From the NCBI GenBank assembly GCA_963557785.1, contig CAUWBF010000008.1, forward strand, positions 24,822 through 88,821: a stretch of 64,000 nucleotides of DNA, written 5' to 3'. The notes beneath the pieces are model-generated. The model was not told the DNA's origin. It saw only the letters and a list, made by a program, of their open reading frames with translations, and ran no database searches. Within the stretch, counting starts at the first letter, position 1. Each line of letters begins with the position of its first letter. The stretch is from Merdicola sp963557785. Its GTDB lineage: Bacteria > Bacillota > Clostridia > TANB77 > CAG-508. The position numbers were made by a program, and so were the translations under genes. Positions 24,424 through 32,804 of the stretch are shown here, piece after piece.

Positions 24424-25683
24424 TTGATTAGTTTTTTATTAAGTGCGATAAAAATAATTTTTTTATTAGGTTTTTTAATATTAATACATGAAGGTGGACA
24501 CTTTATAGTCGCCAAATTATGCAATATTAAAGTAAATGAATTTGCAATAGGTTTTGGACCAACTATTTGGAAGAAGCAAGGAAAGGAAACAAAATATGCA
24601 ATAAGATTAATACCTCTAGGTGGTTTTGTAAGTATGGAGGGGGAAGAACAAAGAAAAGATACAGAAAGATCTTTTAGTAATAGTAGTATTCCCAAAAGGA
24701 TAGCAGTAGTTATAGCAGGGGCAACAGTAAATATAGTATTTGGATTAATTGTATATTTTTCTTTAACAGCAATTACAGAAACACATATTTCAAATATAAT
24801 AGATACAACATATGGAGAAAACGCAACTAAAGTATTTAAAAGTGAAGATGAAATTTTAAAACTTAATAATAAAAAAATTAGAACTAAAACAGACATAGAC
24901 AATATTATGCAAGTAGCAAATGGAGAAGAAATAACTGCACTAATTAAAAGAGATGGAAATATAGAAGAAGTTAAAATAACACCTATGGAAGTAAAGACAA
25001 AAGTAACAGGAATATATTTATCAGCCAATAACAGTGGAGAAGAAGCAACTAAAATTATAAAGGTAGATGAAGGAAGTAGCGCATACGAGCAAGGACTAAA
25101 GGTAAATGATATTATAAAAAAAGTTAATAACGAAGATGTAACAGGAGATCAAAATAAAATTGTAGAACAAATAAATAAAGATAATGATACAATAAAGTTT
25201 ATAATTGAAAGAGATTCACAAGAAATAGAAATAGGGGTAACTCCAAAAGAAGTACCAAGATATTATTTAGGAATTACACTAAAACAAGCAGAGAAAAATT
25301 TTATAAATAATATATATTATGGATTTTTCGAAACCAAAGATTTCTTATTATCAATATTTGATAATTTAAAGATGTTGTTTTCAGGGAAAGTTGGAGTAGA
25401 CCAAATGGTAGGTCCAGTTGGCATTTCGAGTATAGTTTCAAAAACAAAAGGATTTGAAGAATATATATATATGATAGCTTTAGTGTCTTTATCATTAGGC
25501 ATAACAAACTTATTACCAATACCAGCTTTAGATGGAGGCAAATTATTACTTCTAATTATAGAAGCAATAAGAAGAAAACCTTTAAAAGAAGAAGTTGAAT
25601 TAGGAATACAGTTATTAGGGTTTACAGTATTAATAGCTTTTTCAATATTTATAACATACAAAGATATAACAAATATTTTTTAA
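24424..25683 (+). CDS. rseP: Site-2 protease RseP (RasP) family
   Basis: This 419-residue intramembrane zinc metalloprotease cuts membrane-embedded anti-sigma factors and remnant signal peptides. LILIHEGGHFIVAKL in the first helix gives the HExxH zinc site; NLLPIPALDGGKLLLL in a later helix supplies the third ligand Asp. Two weak PDZ-like domains occupy about residues 115-300 (LKLNNKKIRTKTDIDNIM and GLKVNDIIKKVNNEDV). The start is TTG 24424 behind AAGGAGG. The usual neighbour dxr between cdsA and rseP is absent here. Confidence 0.95.
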   Translation: MISFLLSAIKIIFLLGFLILIHEGGHFIVAKLCNIKVNEFAIGFGPTIWKKQGKETKYAIRLIPLGGFVSMEGEEQRKDTERSFSNSSIPKRIAVVIAGATVNIVFGLIVYFSLTAITETHISNIIDTTYGENATKVFKSEDEILKLNNKKIRTKTDIDNIMQVANGEEITALIKRDGNIEEVKITPMEVKTKVTGIYLSANNSGEEATKIIKVDEGSSAYEQGLKVNDIIKKVNNEDVTGDQNKIVEQINKDNDTIKFIIERDSQEIEIGVTPKEVPRYYLGITLKQAEKNFINNIYYGFFETKDFLLSIFDNLKMLFSGKVGVDQMVGPVGISSIVSKTKGFEEYIYMIALVSLSLGITNLLPIPALDGGKLLLLIIEAIRRKPLKEEVELGIQLLGFTVLIAFSIFITYKDITNIF

Positions 25684-25702
25684 AATAAAAGGAGTATAAA
25701 AT

Positions 25703-26188
25703 ATGGAAAAAAAACAACCAAAATTAGTAATTAAATCAGAATATAATTATTTATATGAATTTTTAGACCGTAATGGAGTAACAACTTTTATATTATTAGT
25801 ATTATTAATTATATCTATAAAAGCTAATTTAATATTAACTTATTTAATAATTGTAGCGGTATATATTGCTTTTATAATATTAAGTACAATATATAATAAA
25901 TTACAATATAATGCTAATGTATATAAGTTTTATGATGATAAAATAATCTATACAAATAGCTTTATAAATAAAGAAAGCAAAAGAATAAAGTTTGAAGATA
26001 TAAAAGAAGTAAGAGTAAATCAAATATTTTTACAAATACCATTTAAACTAGGAACAATAGTAATAAGTACAAACTCAGGAAAGTTTTTAGATAATGGAAT
26101 ATTAATTTTTGGTGTAAAAAACATAAATGAAACATATCAGAAAATAGAAGATATAATTGAAGAATGGCAAAAACAACAATCAAAATAG
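25703..26188 (+). CDS. Two-helix membrane protein with a bacterial PH (bPH2) domain
   Basis: The protein has 161 residues. Two membrane helices lie at about residues 28-62 and are followed by a cytoplasmic domain, VYKFYDDKIIYTNSFINKES through GTIVISTNSG, whose order of beta strands fits the bPH2 domain seen in YdbS/YdbT-type membrane proteins. The helix at the end (INETYQKIEDIIEEWQKQ) is also typical of that fold. The role is not known for most members. It sits between rseP and polC with gaps of 19 and 15 nt, so it is expressed with lipid and replication genes. Confidence 0.7.
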   Translation: MEKKQPKLVIKSEYNYLYEFLDRNGVTTFILLVLLIISIKANLILTYLIIVAVYIAFIILSTIYNKLQYNANVYKFYDDKIIYTNSFINKESKRIKFEDIKEVRVNQIFLQIPFKLGTIVISTNSGKFLDNGILIFGVKNINETYQKIEDIIEEWQKQQSK

Positions 26189-26203
26189 GAGATGTAAAAA
26201 GAA

Positions 26204-29200
26204 TTGGAAAATTCAAAAGCTATAAAGGATGTATTTAGTGATTATAAAAATAAAAATTCTATATTAGAGGCTTATATTCAAAATATTAATTTATATAAAA
26301 AAACAAATAAATTAGTGTTAGAAATAACCTCTAATTTATTTATATCTTTAAAAGAAATTACAGACTTTGAAAGCTATCTAAAATCAAGATTTAAAATAGA
26401 AAATGTACATATAAAAATAACATATTCTAATAATATAGAAAGACCTAGTATTGAAAGCGAATGGAAAGAATTATTAAAGTTTATATCAAAAAAATATCCA
26501 TTAGTAGAAGTTATTTTGGAAAATAGTAAAATAAATACAGAAGAAAATAATATATTAGTAGAATTACAAGTAAAAGGTAAAGAATTTTTAGAAGCAAGAA
26601 AACTAGACAAAGTATTAGAAACGATAATAAATGATACATATGGAAAAGAGTATAAAATAAAATTCTTAGAAAATGTATCTAAAGAGATGATAGATTCATG
26701 GGAAAATAAATCTCTTGAGACAGAAAAAATAGCAATAGAAATGGCCAAAAAAGATATTGTACAAGCACAAGAAAAGGAACAACCAATTATAGAAACTCCT
26801 AATATAGAGCAAGAAGAGGTAGAGGAAGAGAAATCTCCACTAATATTAGGAAGATCATTAAATATTAAAGATGGTCTTGTAAAAGTAAAAGACTTATCAG
26901 TAGATAGTGGAAAAATTGCTCTAGAAGGAGAAATATTAAATACAGATTCAAGAGAACTAAAAAGTGGAAAATTATTAATAATGTTTGACTTATATGATGG
27001 AACAAGCACTATTACTTGTAAAGCCTTTGTAGAAACAGAAAAAGCTAAAAAAATATTAGGCAGACTAAAAGATGCAAAAGGAGTCAAAATTGCTGGAACA
27101 GCTCAATTTGATCCATTTTCAAAAGAACTTGGAGTAATAGTAAATGTAATAATTGAAACTCAAGGAATAAAGAAAGAAGTAAGACAAGATTTAGCACAAA
27201 CTAAAAGAGTTGAATTACATATGCACACCCAGATGAGTCAAATGGATGGAATGACATCTGCAAAAGATTTAATAAAAAGAGCGATGAAATGGGGAATGAA
27301 ATCTATTGCGATAACAGATCATGGTGTAGTACAAGCATTCCCAGAGGCACACAAATTATTAGGGGTAGATAATCCTGATATGAAAGTAATATATGGAGTA
27401 GAAGCATATTTAGTACCGGATAGTGTTGGAGCAGTATCATTTTCCAAAAATCAACCGATAGATACAACATACTGTGTTTTAGACTTAGAAACAACTGGTA
27501 TATCATTTAGAACAGAGAAAATAACAGAAGTAGGAATTATGAAGATAAAAAATGGAGAGGTAATAGATGAATTTTCTTGTTTCGTAAATCCAGAAAAACC
27601 AATACCACCAAAGGTTGTTGAAGTTACAAATATAACAGATGAGATGGTAAAAAATGCAGAAACAATAGATAAAGTATTTCCTAAAATATTAGAATTTATA
27701 GAAGATTCTGTATTAGTTGCACATAATGCTGATTTCGATATAGGATTTTTAAAATATAATGCTAAAGAATTAGGATATAGCTTAGAAAATACATATATAG
27801 ATACATTAAGACTAGCAAAAGATTTATTCCCAGATTATAAAAAATATAAATTAGGCATAATAGCAGAAAACTTAGGAATAAAAGTAGAAGTAGCACATAG
27901 AGCATTAGATGATGTTGATACAACAGTAAAAGTATTTAATGTTATGATAGACATGTTAAAAGAGAAAGGTGTAAAAACATTAGATGATATAGCTAAGAAG
28001 ATATCTGGAGAAGCGGATTTTAGAAAGTTACCAAGCTATCATGCAATCATACTTGCACAAAATTATGTAGGATTAAAGAATTTATATAAATTAATTTCTA
28101 TCTCACACTTAAATTATTTCTATAAAAAACCAAGAATATTAAAATCTATATATAAAAAATATTCAGAAGGATTAATATTAGGAAGTGCATGCGAACAAGG
28201 CGAATTATATAGAGCAATAGTAGCAGGAAAGTCTGATGAAGAAATAGAAGAAATAGCAAAGGACTATGATTATTTAGAAATTCAACCACTTGGAAACAAT
28301 ATGTTTATGGTTAGAAACGGAACAGTACAAGATGTAGAAGAATTAAAAAACATAAATAGAAAAATTGTTAAATTAGGAGAAAAATTAGGAAAGTTAGTAG
28401 TTGCAACTTGTGATGTTCATTTCTTAGATCCACAAGATGAGATATATAGAAGAATATTAATGGCAGGACAAGGATTTGATGATGCAGATCAGCAAGCACC
28501 ACTATATTTGAGAACCACAGAAGAAATGCTAAAAGAATTTGATTATTTAGGTGAAGAAAAAGCGTACGAAGTAGTTGTTACAAATACTAATAAAATATCA
28601 GATATGTGTGAACAAATAAGTCCAATATCACCTGAAAAATGCCCTCCACATATTCCAGGATGTGAAGAAACAATTAAGACAATAGCATATGATAAAGCTC
28701 ATGAATTATACGGAGAAAATTTACCAGATATAGTGGAACAAAGGTTAGATAAAGAATTAAACTCAATCATAAAAAATGGATTCTCAGTTATGTACATAAT
28801 AGCACAAAAACTTGTATGGAAATCAAACGAAGATGGATACATAGTAGGTTCTAGAGGATCAGTTGGATCTTCATTTGTAGCTAATATGACTGGTATTACA
28901 GAGGTTAATTCATTACCACCTCACTATCGATGTCCAGAATGTAAATATTCTGATTTTACAGATTATGGAGTAAAGAATGGATTTGATTTGCCAGATAAAA
29001 AATGCCCTAATTGTGGACATGATTTAGCAAAAGATGGAATGGATATACCTTTTGAGACATTCTTAGGATTTGATGGAGACAAAGAGCCTGATATAGACTT
29101 AAATTTCTCAGGAGAATATCAAGCAAAAGCACACAAATATACAGAAGTAATATTTGGAAAAGGAACTACATTTAAAGCAGGTACAGTAGGTACAGTTGCA

Positions 29201-30526
29201 GATAAAACAGCATATGGATATGTTAAAAAATATTATGAAGAACGACAAATTCCAGTAAATAACGCTGAAATAGTAAGATTAGCAGCAGGCTGTACAGGGA
29301 TAAAGAGAACTACTGGTCAGCATCCAGGGGGAATAATAGTTGTTCCAAAAGGAAGAGAAATATATGAATTCACTCCTGTACAACATCCAGCAGATGATCC
29401 AAATTCGGATATAATAACAACACACTTTGATTATCACTCTATAGATCAAAACTTATTAAAATTAGATATACTAGGACACGACGATCCTACAATGATAAGA
29501 ATGCTATATGATTTAACAGGAATAGATCCAACAAAAGTACCATTAGATGATAAGGAAACAATGTCTATATTTAGCTCAACTAAAGCACTAGGAGTAACAC
29601 CTGAACAAATACATTCAGAAGTAGGAAGTTATGGAGTACCAGAGTTTGGTACAAAATTTGTAAGGGGAATGTTAGTAGACACAAGACCAACAACTTTTGA
29701 AGAACTTCTTAGAATTTCTGGACTATCACACGGTACAGATGTATGGCTTGGAAATGCCCAAGCACTTATAGAAGCAGGAACAATAACTCTTCAAGATGCA
29801 ATATGTACAAGAGATGATATTATGCTATATTTAATAAAAAAAGGTTTACCGCCAAAACCAGCTTTCAAAATAATGGAATGTGTACGTAAAGGAAAGGCAA
29901 CAAAAGATCCAGAAAAATGGAAGGAATATGAAGCATTAATGAAGGAACATAATGTTCCAGATTGGTATATAAAATCTTGTGAGAAAATTAAGTATATGTT
30001 CCCTAAAGCTCATGCTGCAGCGTATGTTACAAATGCATTTAGAATAGCGTGGTTTAAGGTTCATAAGCCAATGGCATATTATACAGCATATTTTACAATA
30101 AGAGCAGATGAGTTTGATAGTGAAATTATGTGCCACGGAGAAGAAAAAGTAAAAAATAAAATGAAAGAAATAGATCTTCAGGGAAATGCAGCTTCAACAA
30201 AAGATAAAAATATGTATGCAATATTAGAGTTAGTTTTAGAAATGTACGAAAGAGGAATAAACTTTCTGCCAATAGATTTATATAAATCTCATGCAACAAA
30301 ATTTGTAATGGAAGATGATGGAATAAGACCACCTCTAAATAGTTTACCAGGACTTGGTACAGTTGCTGCAATGGGAATAGATGAAGCTAAAAAAGATGGA
30401 AAATTTATGTCTATAGATGATATGAAAATAAGGTCAAAAATAGGAAAATCTGTAATTGAACTTTTAGACAGTGCAGGATGTTTAAAAGGTATGACACAAA
30501 GTAACCAAATGAGTTTGTTTGTTTAA
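26204..30526 (+). CDS. polC: DNA polymerase III PolC-type alpha subunit
   Basis: PolC is the replicative polymerase of low-GC Gram-positives and carries its own proofreading nuclease. The 1440-residue protein shows an N-terminal domain, an OB fold (about 215-320), a PHP domain starting at VELHMHTQMSQMDG (about 335) that is split by the DEDD exonuclease (YCVLDLETTG, about 422; VAHNADFDIGF; HRALDDVDTT), a four-cysteine zinc element (CPECKYSDF and CPNCGHDL, about 909-945) and the palm motif EPDIDLNFSGEYQ (about 962) with catalytic aspartates. The start is TTG behind TAGGAGATG. Placement after rseP is the normal Firmicute order. Confidence 0.98.
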   Translation: MENSKAIKDVFSDYKNKNSILEAYIQNINLYKKTNKLVLEITSNLFISLKEITDFESYLKSRFKIENVHIKITYSNNIERPSIESEWKELLKFISKKYPLVEVILENSKINTEENNILVELQVKGKEFLEARKLDKVLETIINDTYGKEYKIKFLENVSKEMIDSWENKSLETEKIAIEMAKKDIVQAQEKEQPIIETPNIEQEEVEEEKSPLILGRSLNIKDGLVKVKDLSVDSGKIALEGEILNTDSRELKSGKLLIMFDLYDGTSTITCKAFVETEKAKKILGRLKDAKGVKIAGTAQFDPFSKELGVIVNVIIETQGIKKEVRQDLAQTKRVELHMHTQMSQMDGMTSAKDLIKRAMKWGMKSIAITDHGVVQAFPEAHKLLGVDNPDMKVIYGVEAYLVPDSVGAVSFSKNQPIDTTYCVLDLETTGISFRTEKITEVGIMKIKNGEVIDEFSCFVNPEKPIPPKVVEVTNITDEMVKNAETIDKVFPKILEFIEDSVLVAHNADFDIGFLKYNAKELGYSLENTYIDTLRLAKDLFPDYKKYKLGIIAENLGIKVEVAHRALDDVDTTVKVFNVMIDMLKEKGVKTLDDIAKKISGEADFRKLPSYHAIILAQNYVGLKNLYKLISISHLNYFYKKPRILKSIYKKYSEGLILGSACEQGELYRAIVAGKSDEEIEEIAKDYDYLEIQPLGNNMFMVRNGTVQDVEELKNINRKIVKLGEKLGKLVVATCDVHFLDPQDEIYRRILMAGQGFDDADQQAPLYLRTTEEMLKEFDYLGEEKAYEVVVTNTNKISDMCEQISPISPEKCPPHIPGCEETIKTIAYDKAHELYGENLPDIVEQRLDKELNSIIKNGFSVMYIIAQKLVWKSNEDGYIVGSRGSVGSSFVANMTGITEVNSLPPHYRCPECKYSDFTDYGVKNGFDLPDKKCPNCGHDLAKDGMDIPFETFLGFDGDKEPDIDLNFSGEYQAKAHKYTEVIFGKGTTFKAGTVGTVADKTAYGYVKKYYEERQIPVNNAEIVRLAAGCTGIKRTTGQHPGGIIVVPKGREIYEFTPVQHPADDPNSDIITTHFDYHSIDQNLLKLDILGHDDPTMIRMLYDLTGIDPTKVPLDDKETMSIFSSTKALGVTPEQIHSEVGSYGVPEFGTKFVRGMLVDTRPTTFEELLRISGLSHGTDVWLGNAQALIEAGTITLQDAICTRDDIMLYLIKKGLPPKPAFKIMECVRKGKATKDPEKWKEYEALMKEHNVPDWYIKSCEKIKYMFPKAHAAAYVTNAFRIAWFKVHKPMAYYTAYFTIRADEFDSEIMCHGEEKVKNKMKEIDLQGNAASTKDKNMYAILELVLEMYERGINFLPIDLYKSHATKFVMEDDGIRPPLNSLPGLGTVAAMGIDEAKKDGKFMSIDDMKIRSKIGKSVIELLDSAGCLKGMTQSNQMSLFV

Positions 30527-30543
30527 TAAAAGAGGTAAGAATT

Positions 30544-30849
30544 ATGTATGATTTTAATTTACTTTTGCAAATGCTATTTACGCCTAAAAATATAGCAATA
30601 TATTTATTAGTAATAAATAGTATGGCATTTTTAGGAATGTGGTGGGACAAAAGAAGAGCCCAAAAAGGTGAATGGAGAATTAGTGAAAAAGGATTATTTA
30701 TGGTGTTATTATTAGGTGGAGGAATAGGAGGAATCCTTGGAATGTATATATTTAGGCATAAAACTCAAAAGCCAATATTTACAATAGGGTTTCCAACAAT
30801 ATTGATTGCCGAAATAATACTTGCAATATACCTTATAGTAAAATTTTAG
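30544..30849 (+). CDS. DUF1294 family membrane protein
   Basis: This 101-residue protein has three hydrophobic helices and the DUF1294 signature: an MAFLGMWWDKRRAQKGEWRI segment, a glycine-rich LLLGGGIGGILGMYIFRHKT helix with a conserved H-K-T end, and a final hydrophobic helix. Family members are small integral membrane proteins without an assigned role; some are fused to cold-shock domains. It follows polC after 17 nt with AGAGGTAAG before the ATG and ends the operon at a strong terminator. Confidence 0.88.
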   Translation: MYDFNLLLQMLFTPKNIAIYLLVINSMAFLGMWWDKRRAQKGEWRISEKGLFMVLLLGGGIGGILGMYIFRHKTQKPIFTIGFPTILIAEIILAIYLIVKF

Positions 30850-30854
30850 ATTTT

Positions 30855-30888
30855 AAAGGAATTATATGTATTATATAATTCCTTTTTT
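30855..30888 (+). terminator. Terminator of the pyrH-polC operon
   Basis: A perfect 13-bp stem (30855-30867 with 30873-30885, AAAGGAATTATAT) with a 5-nt loop is followed by T residues. Confidence 0.88.
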
Positions 30889-30960
30889 AGTTTTAAGAGT
30901 GCACATAAAAAATGGAAATAAATGTAAATAAACATAAAATAATTTGAATAAATGTTTGAA

Positions 30961-31027
30961 TGTGAATAACTCAATAGTAAAAACACAGTCAAAAAGGTTA
31001 TTCACAGACTTATCCACATTATCCACA
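30961..31027. other. Cluster of four perfect DnaA boxes
   Basis: Four exact matches to TTATNCACA lie within 67 nt: TGTGAATAA at 30961-30969 (minus orientation), TTATTCACA at 30998-31006, TTATCCACA at 31010-31018 and TTATCCACA at 31019-31027 (plus orientation). The last two abut head to tail and the third lies 3 nt before them. The 420-nt gap between the operon terminator and the AIM24-family gene contains no gene. An AT-rich tract follows. This is the architecture of a DnaA assembly site, either an origin or a DnaA-binding regulatory cluster; dnaA itself is not in the window. Confidence 0.75.
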
Positions 31028-31038
31028 CACAATAAAAT

Positions 31039-31193
31039 ATTACAAAATGTAAACTAATGATTACAAAAATGGTAACATAAAACAGAAAGACTGTAATAAA
31101 AATGCAATAAAAGGTATGAAATATTACAAAAAATAAGAATAATATGTAAATAATAGACGAAAAAATAAAAATTTTAGTAAATAAAATTGTAAT
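31039..31193. repeat. AT-rich tract with repeated TTACA/TGTAA motifs
   Basis: ATTACA or its complement TGTAAT occurs at 31039, 31060, 31092, 31123 and 31188. The first lies within the palindrome TTACAAAATGTAA (31040-31052). Base composition is extremely AT-rich throughout. The tract lies directly downstream of the DnaA boxes and upstream of the next promoter; it could be an unwinding element or a set of repressor sites. Confidence 0.5.
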
Positions 31194-31214
31194 ATAATTG
31201 TAAATAAAGATAGA

Positions 31215-31243
31215 TTGAAAGAGGAAAATATTAATGCTAAAAT
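31215..31243 (+). promoter_or_regulatory. Promoter of the AIM24-family gene
   Basis: TTGAAA (31215-31220) and an extended TGCTAAAAT with -10 at 31238-31243 are spaced by 17 nt. Confidence 0.7.
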
Positions 31244-31271
31244 CTTATTATAGAAAATAAAAGGGGGAAAA

Positions 31272-31946
31272 ATGATGGAGACAAGAATTGAAGGGGAATT
31301 ATTACCAGTAGTAACTTGTAAATTATCAAAAGGAGAATCAGTTATAACAGAAAATGGCGGAATGAGCTGGATGGATGAAAAAATAGAAATGAATACAAGC
31401 ACAAATGGAGGAATAATGAAAGGGCTAGGAAGAATGCTAGCAGGAGAGTCATTATTTATGAATATATATACTGCAAAAGAAGATGGAGCAGAAATAGCAT
31501 TTGCTTCAAGTTTTCCAGGAAAAATATTAGAATTTGATTTAAAAGATGGAGAAACAATTATCGCTCAAAAACAAGCTTTTCTATGCTCAGAAAAAACAGT
31601 AGATTTAGCAATGCACTTTAGAAAGAAATTAGGAGCAGGATTCTTTGGCGGAGAAGGATTCATTATGCAAAAATTATCAGGAACAGGAAAGGTTTTTCTA
31701 GAGGTAGATGGAGCAGTAATAAAAAAAGAACTAAAAGAAGGCGAAAAATTAAAAGTAGATAATGGATATGTTGTAGCAATGACAGAAAATGTAGATCTAG
31801 ATATAGAAACAGTGCAAGGAATGAAAAATATAGTATTTGGAGGAGAAGGATTATTCCTAACAACATTAAAAGGACCAGGAACAGTATGGTTACAAAGTAT
31901 GCCAATTTCAAAATTATCAAGCTTATTATATGTAAAACCACAATAA
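31272..31946 (+). CDS. AIM24/TIGR00266 family protein
   Basis: This 224-residue all-beta protein matches the TIGR00266 (AIM24, TRAP-like) family: LPVVTCKLSKGESVITENGG, then GGIMKGLGRMLAGESLFMN, the glycine-rich GAGFFGGEGFIMQKLSGTGK and NIVFGGEGLFLTTLKGPGTV near the end. The fold is a pseudo-symmetric beta helix; bacterial members have no established biochemical role. AAAGGGGG precedes ATG 31272, and ATG 31275 is a possible second start. It stands alone between the DnaA-box region and the T-box leader. Confidence 0.9.
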   Translation: MMETRIEGELLPVVTCKLSKGESVITENGGMSWMDEKIEMNTSTNGGIMKGLGRMLAGESLFMNIYTAKEDGAEIAFASSFPGKILEFDLKDGETIIAQKQAFLCSEKTVDLAMHFRKKLGAGFFGGEGFIMQKLSGTGKVFLEVDGAVIKKELKEGEKLKVDNGYVVAMTENVDLDIETVQGMKNIVFGGEGLFLTTLKGPGTVWLQSMPISKLSSLLYVKPQ

Positions 31947-31960
31947 AATTATAAAAACTA

Positions 31961-31989
31961 TTGATTTTTTTTGCTTTAAGTGATAAAGT
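31961..31989 (+). promoter_or_regulatory. Promoter of the T-box operon
   Basis: TTGATT (31961-31966) and an extended TGATAAAGT with -10 at 31984-31989 are spaced by 17 nt, just upstream of the T-box leader. Confidence 0.55.
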
Positions 31990-32002
31990 ATATAAAAATT
32001 AA

Positions 32003-32199
32003 TAATGCGTTGAAAAAGAAAAAATATTATAGTTTATATAAGAGAGTTAGAGTTTGGTGTAATCTAACATAAACTAAATATGGGGAGCTTTGGAGCATAC
32101 AAAAATAAAGAGGATATTGTCGAAACAGTATCAATTAGGGTGGAACCGCGGAAATAAAACTTTCGTCCCTAGCTTATAGCTAAGGATGAAAGTTTTTTT
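32003..32199 (+). promoter_or_regulatory. T-box riboswitch (glycine)
   Basis: The canonical T-box AGGGTGGAACCGCG lies at 32137-32150. It can pair with CGTCCCT (from 32164) as antiterminator or release it to the terminator hairpin at 32159-32192 with seven T residues (32193-32199). Upstream, TAGTTTAT and ATAAACTA (about 32030-32076) and GTTAGA/TCTAAC form a stem I-like structure with a GGTG-containing loop. A GGA triplet near 32091 is a plausible specifier for glycine, which agrees with glyQS downstream. Uncharged tRNA-Gly would allow read-through. The specifier is my least secure point. Confidence 0.88.
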
Positions 32200-32225
32200 G
32201 ATTTTAATAATAAGGAGGAATTGAT

Positions 32226-32786
32226 ATGTATAAAACATATAACAAGTTAGAAAGCTCTGAGTTAATAAATAAGTTGAACTTAAATGTATTACCACAAAAG
32301 ATGTTTAAGGTAGAAGCGGGAAGTGAAATAGAAGATTTTTTGCAAAATCATCCAGCACAGTTTTACTCAATACGTGATAATGTAAAAACAAATAATCCTA
32401 ACAGAACACATAAAGCATCAAAAGATGAAATATTAAATATATACAAAAAATTTGATATTTGTACAGTAGGAATAAGTCAATACAATTATATAGAGAATCA
32501 AGTACTAACAGGCAATATAGTAGTAGATTCCAAAGGAAATGTTACAATAGAAGGAACAGATCAAAAATGTGATTCAGCAAGAGATGCTGTAAATAATGCA
32601 AAATATCATATAAATACAGATATATTTGATAAAAAATTAAAATATATACATGGCGCTTATGACATTATTGATTATGTTTTAGAGCACAATCTACAAGATA
32701 TGATTGTAGAGTTTTCTGTATTTGATAAAAATATAGGAATCAATAACGAAAAAGTATTAATTTGGGAATTAAGAACAAATTATTAA
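32226..32786 (+). CDS. Unknown protein in the T-box glyQS operon
   Basis: The protein has 186 residues and starts at ATG 32226 behind TAAGGAGGA. It is soluble, mixed alpha/beta by eye, with no signal peptide and no metal motif. Segments that may be conserved are PAQFYSIRDNVKTNNPNRTH, FDICTVGISQYNYIENQVLT and IVEFSVFDKNIGINNEKVLI. I recognise no family. It is the first gene after the glycine T-box and lies 18 nt before glyQS, so it should be induced when tRNA-Gly is uncharged. A role in glycine supply, tRNA-Gly handling or starvation response is inferred from context only. Confidence 0.75.
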   Translation: MYKTYNKLESSELINKLNLNVLPQKMFKVEAGSEIEDFLQNHPAQFYSIRDNVKTNNPNRTHKASKDEILNIYKKFDICTVGISQYNYIENQVLTGNIVVDSKGNVTIEGTDQKCDSARDAVNNAKYHINTDIFDKKLKYIHGAYDIIDYVLEHNLQDMIVEFSVFDKNIGINNEKVLIWELRTNY

Positions 32787-32804
32787 AATTTAGGAGGTAA
32801 TATT

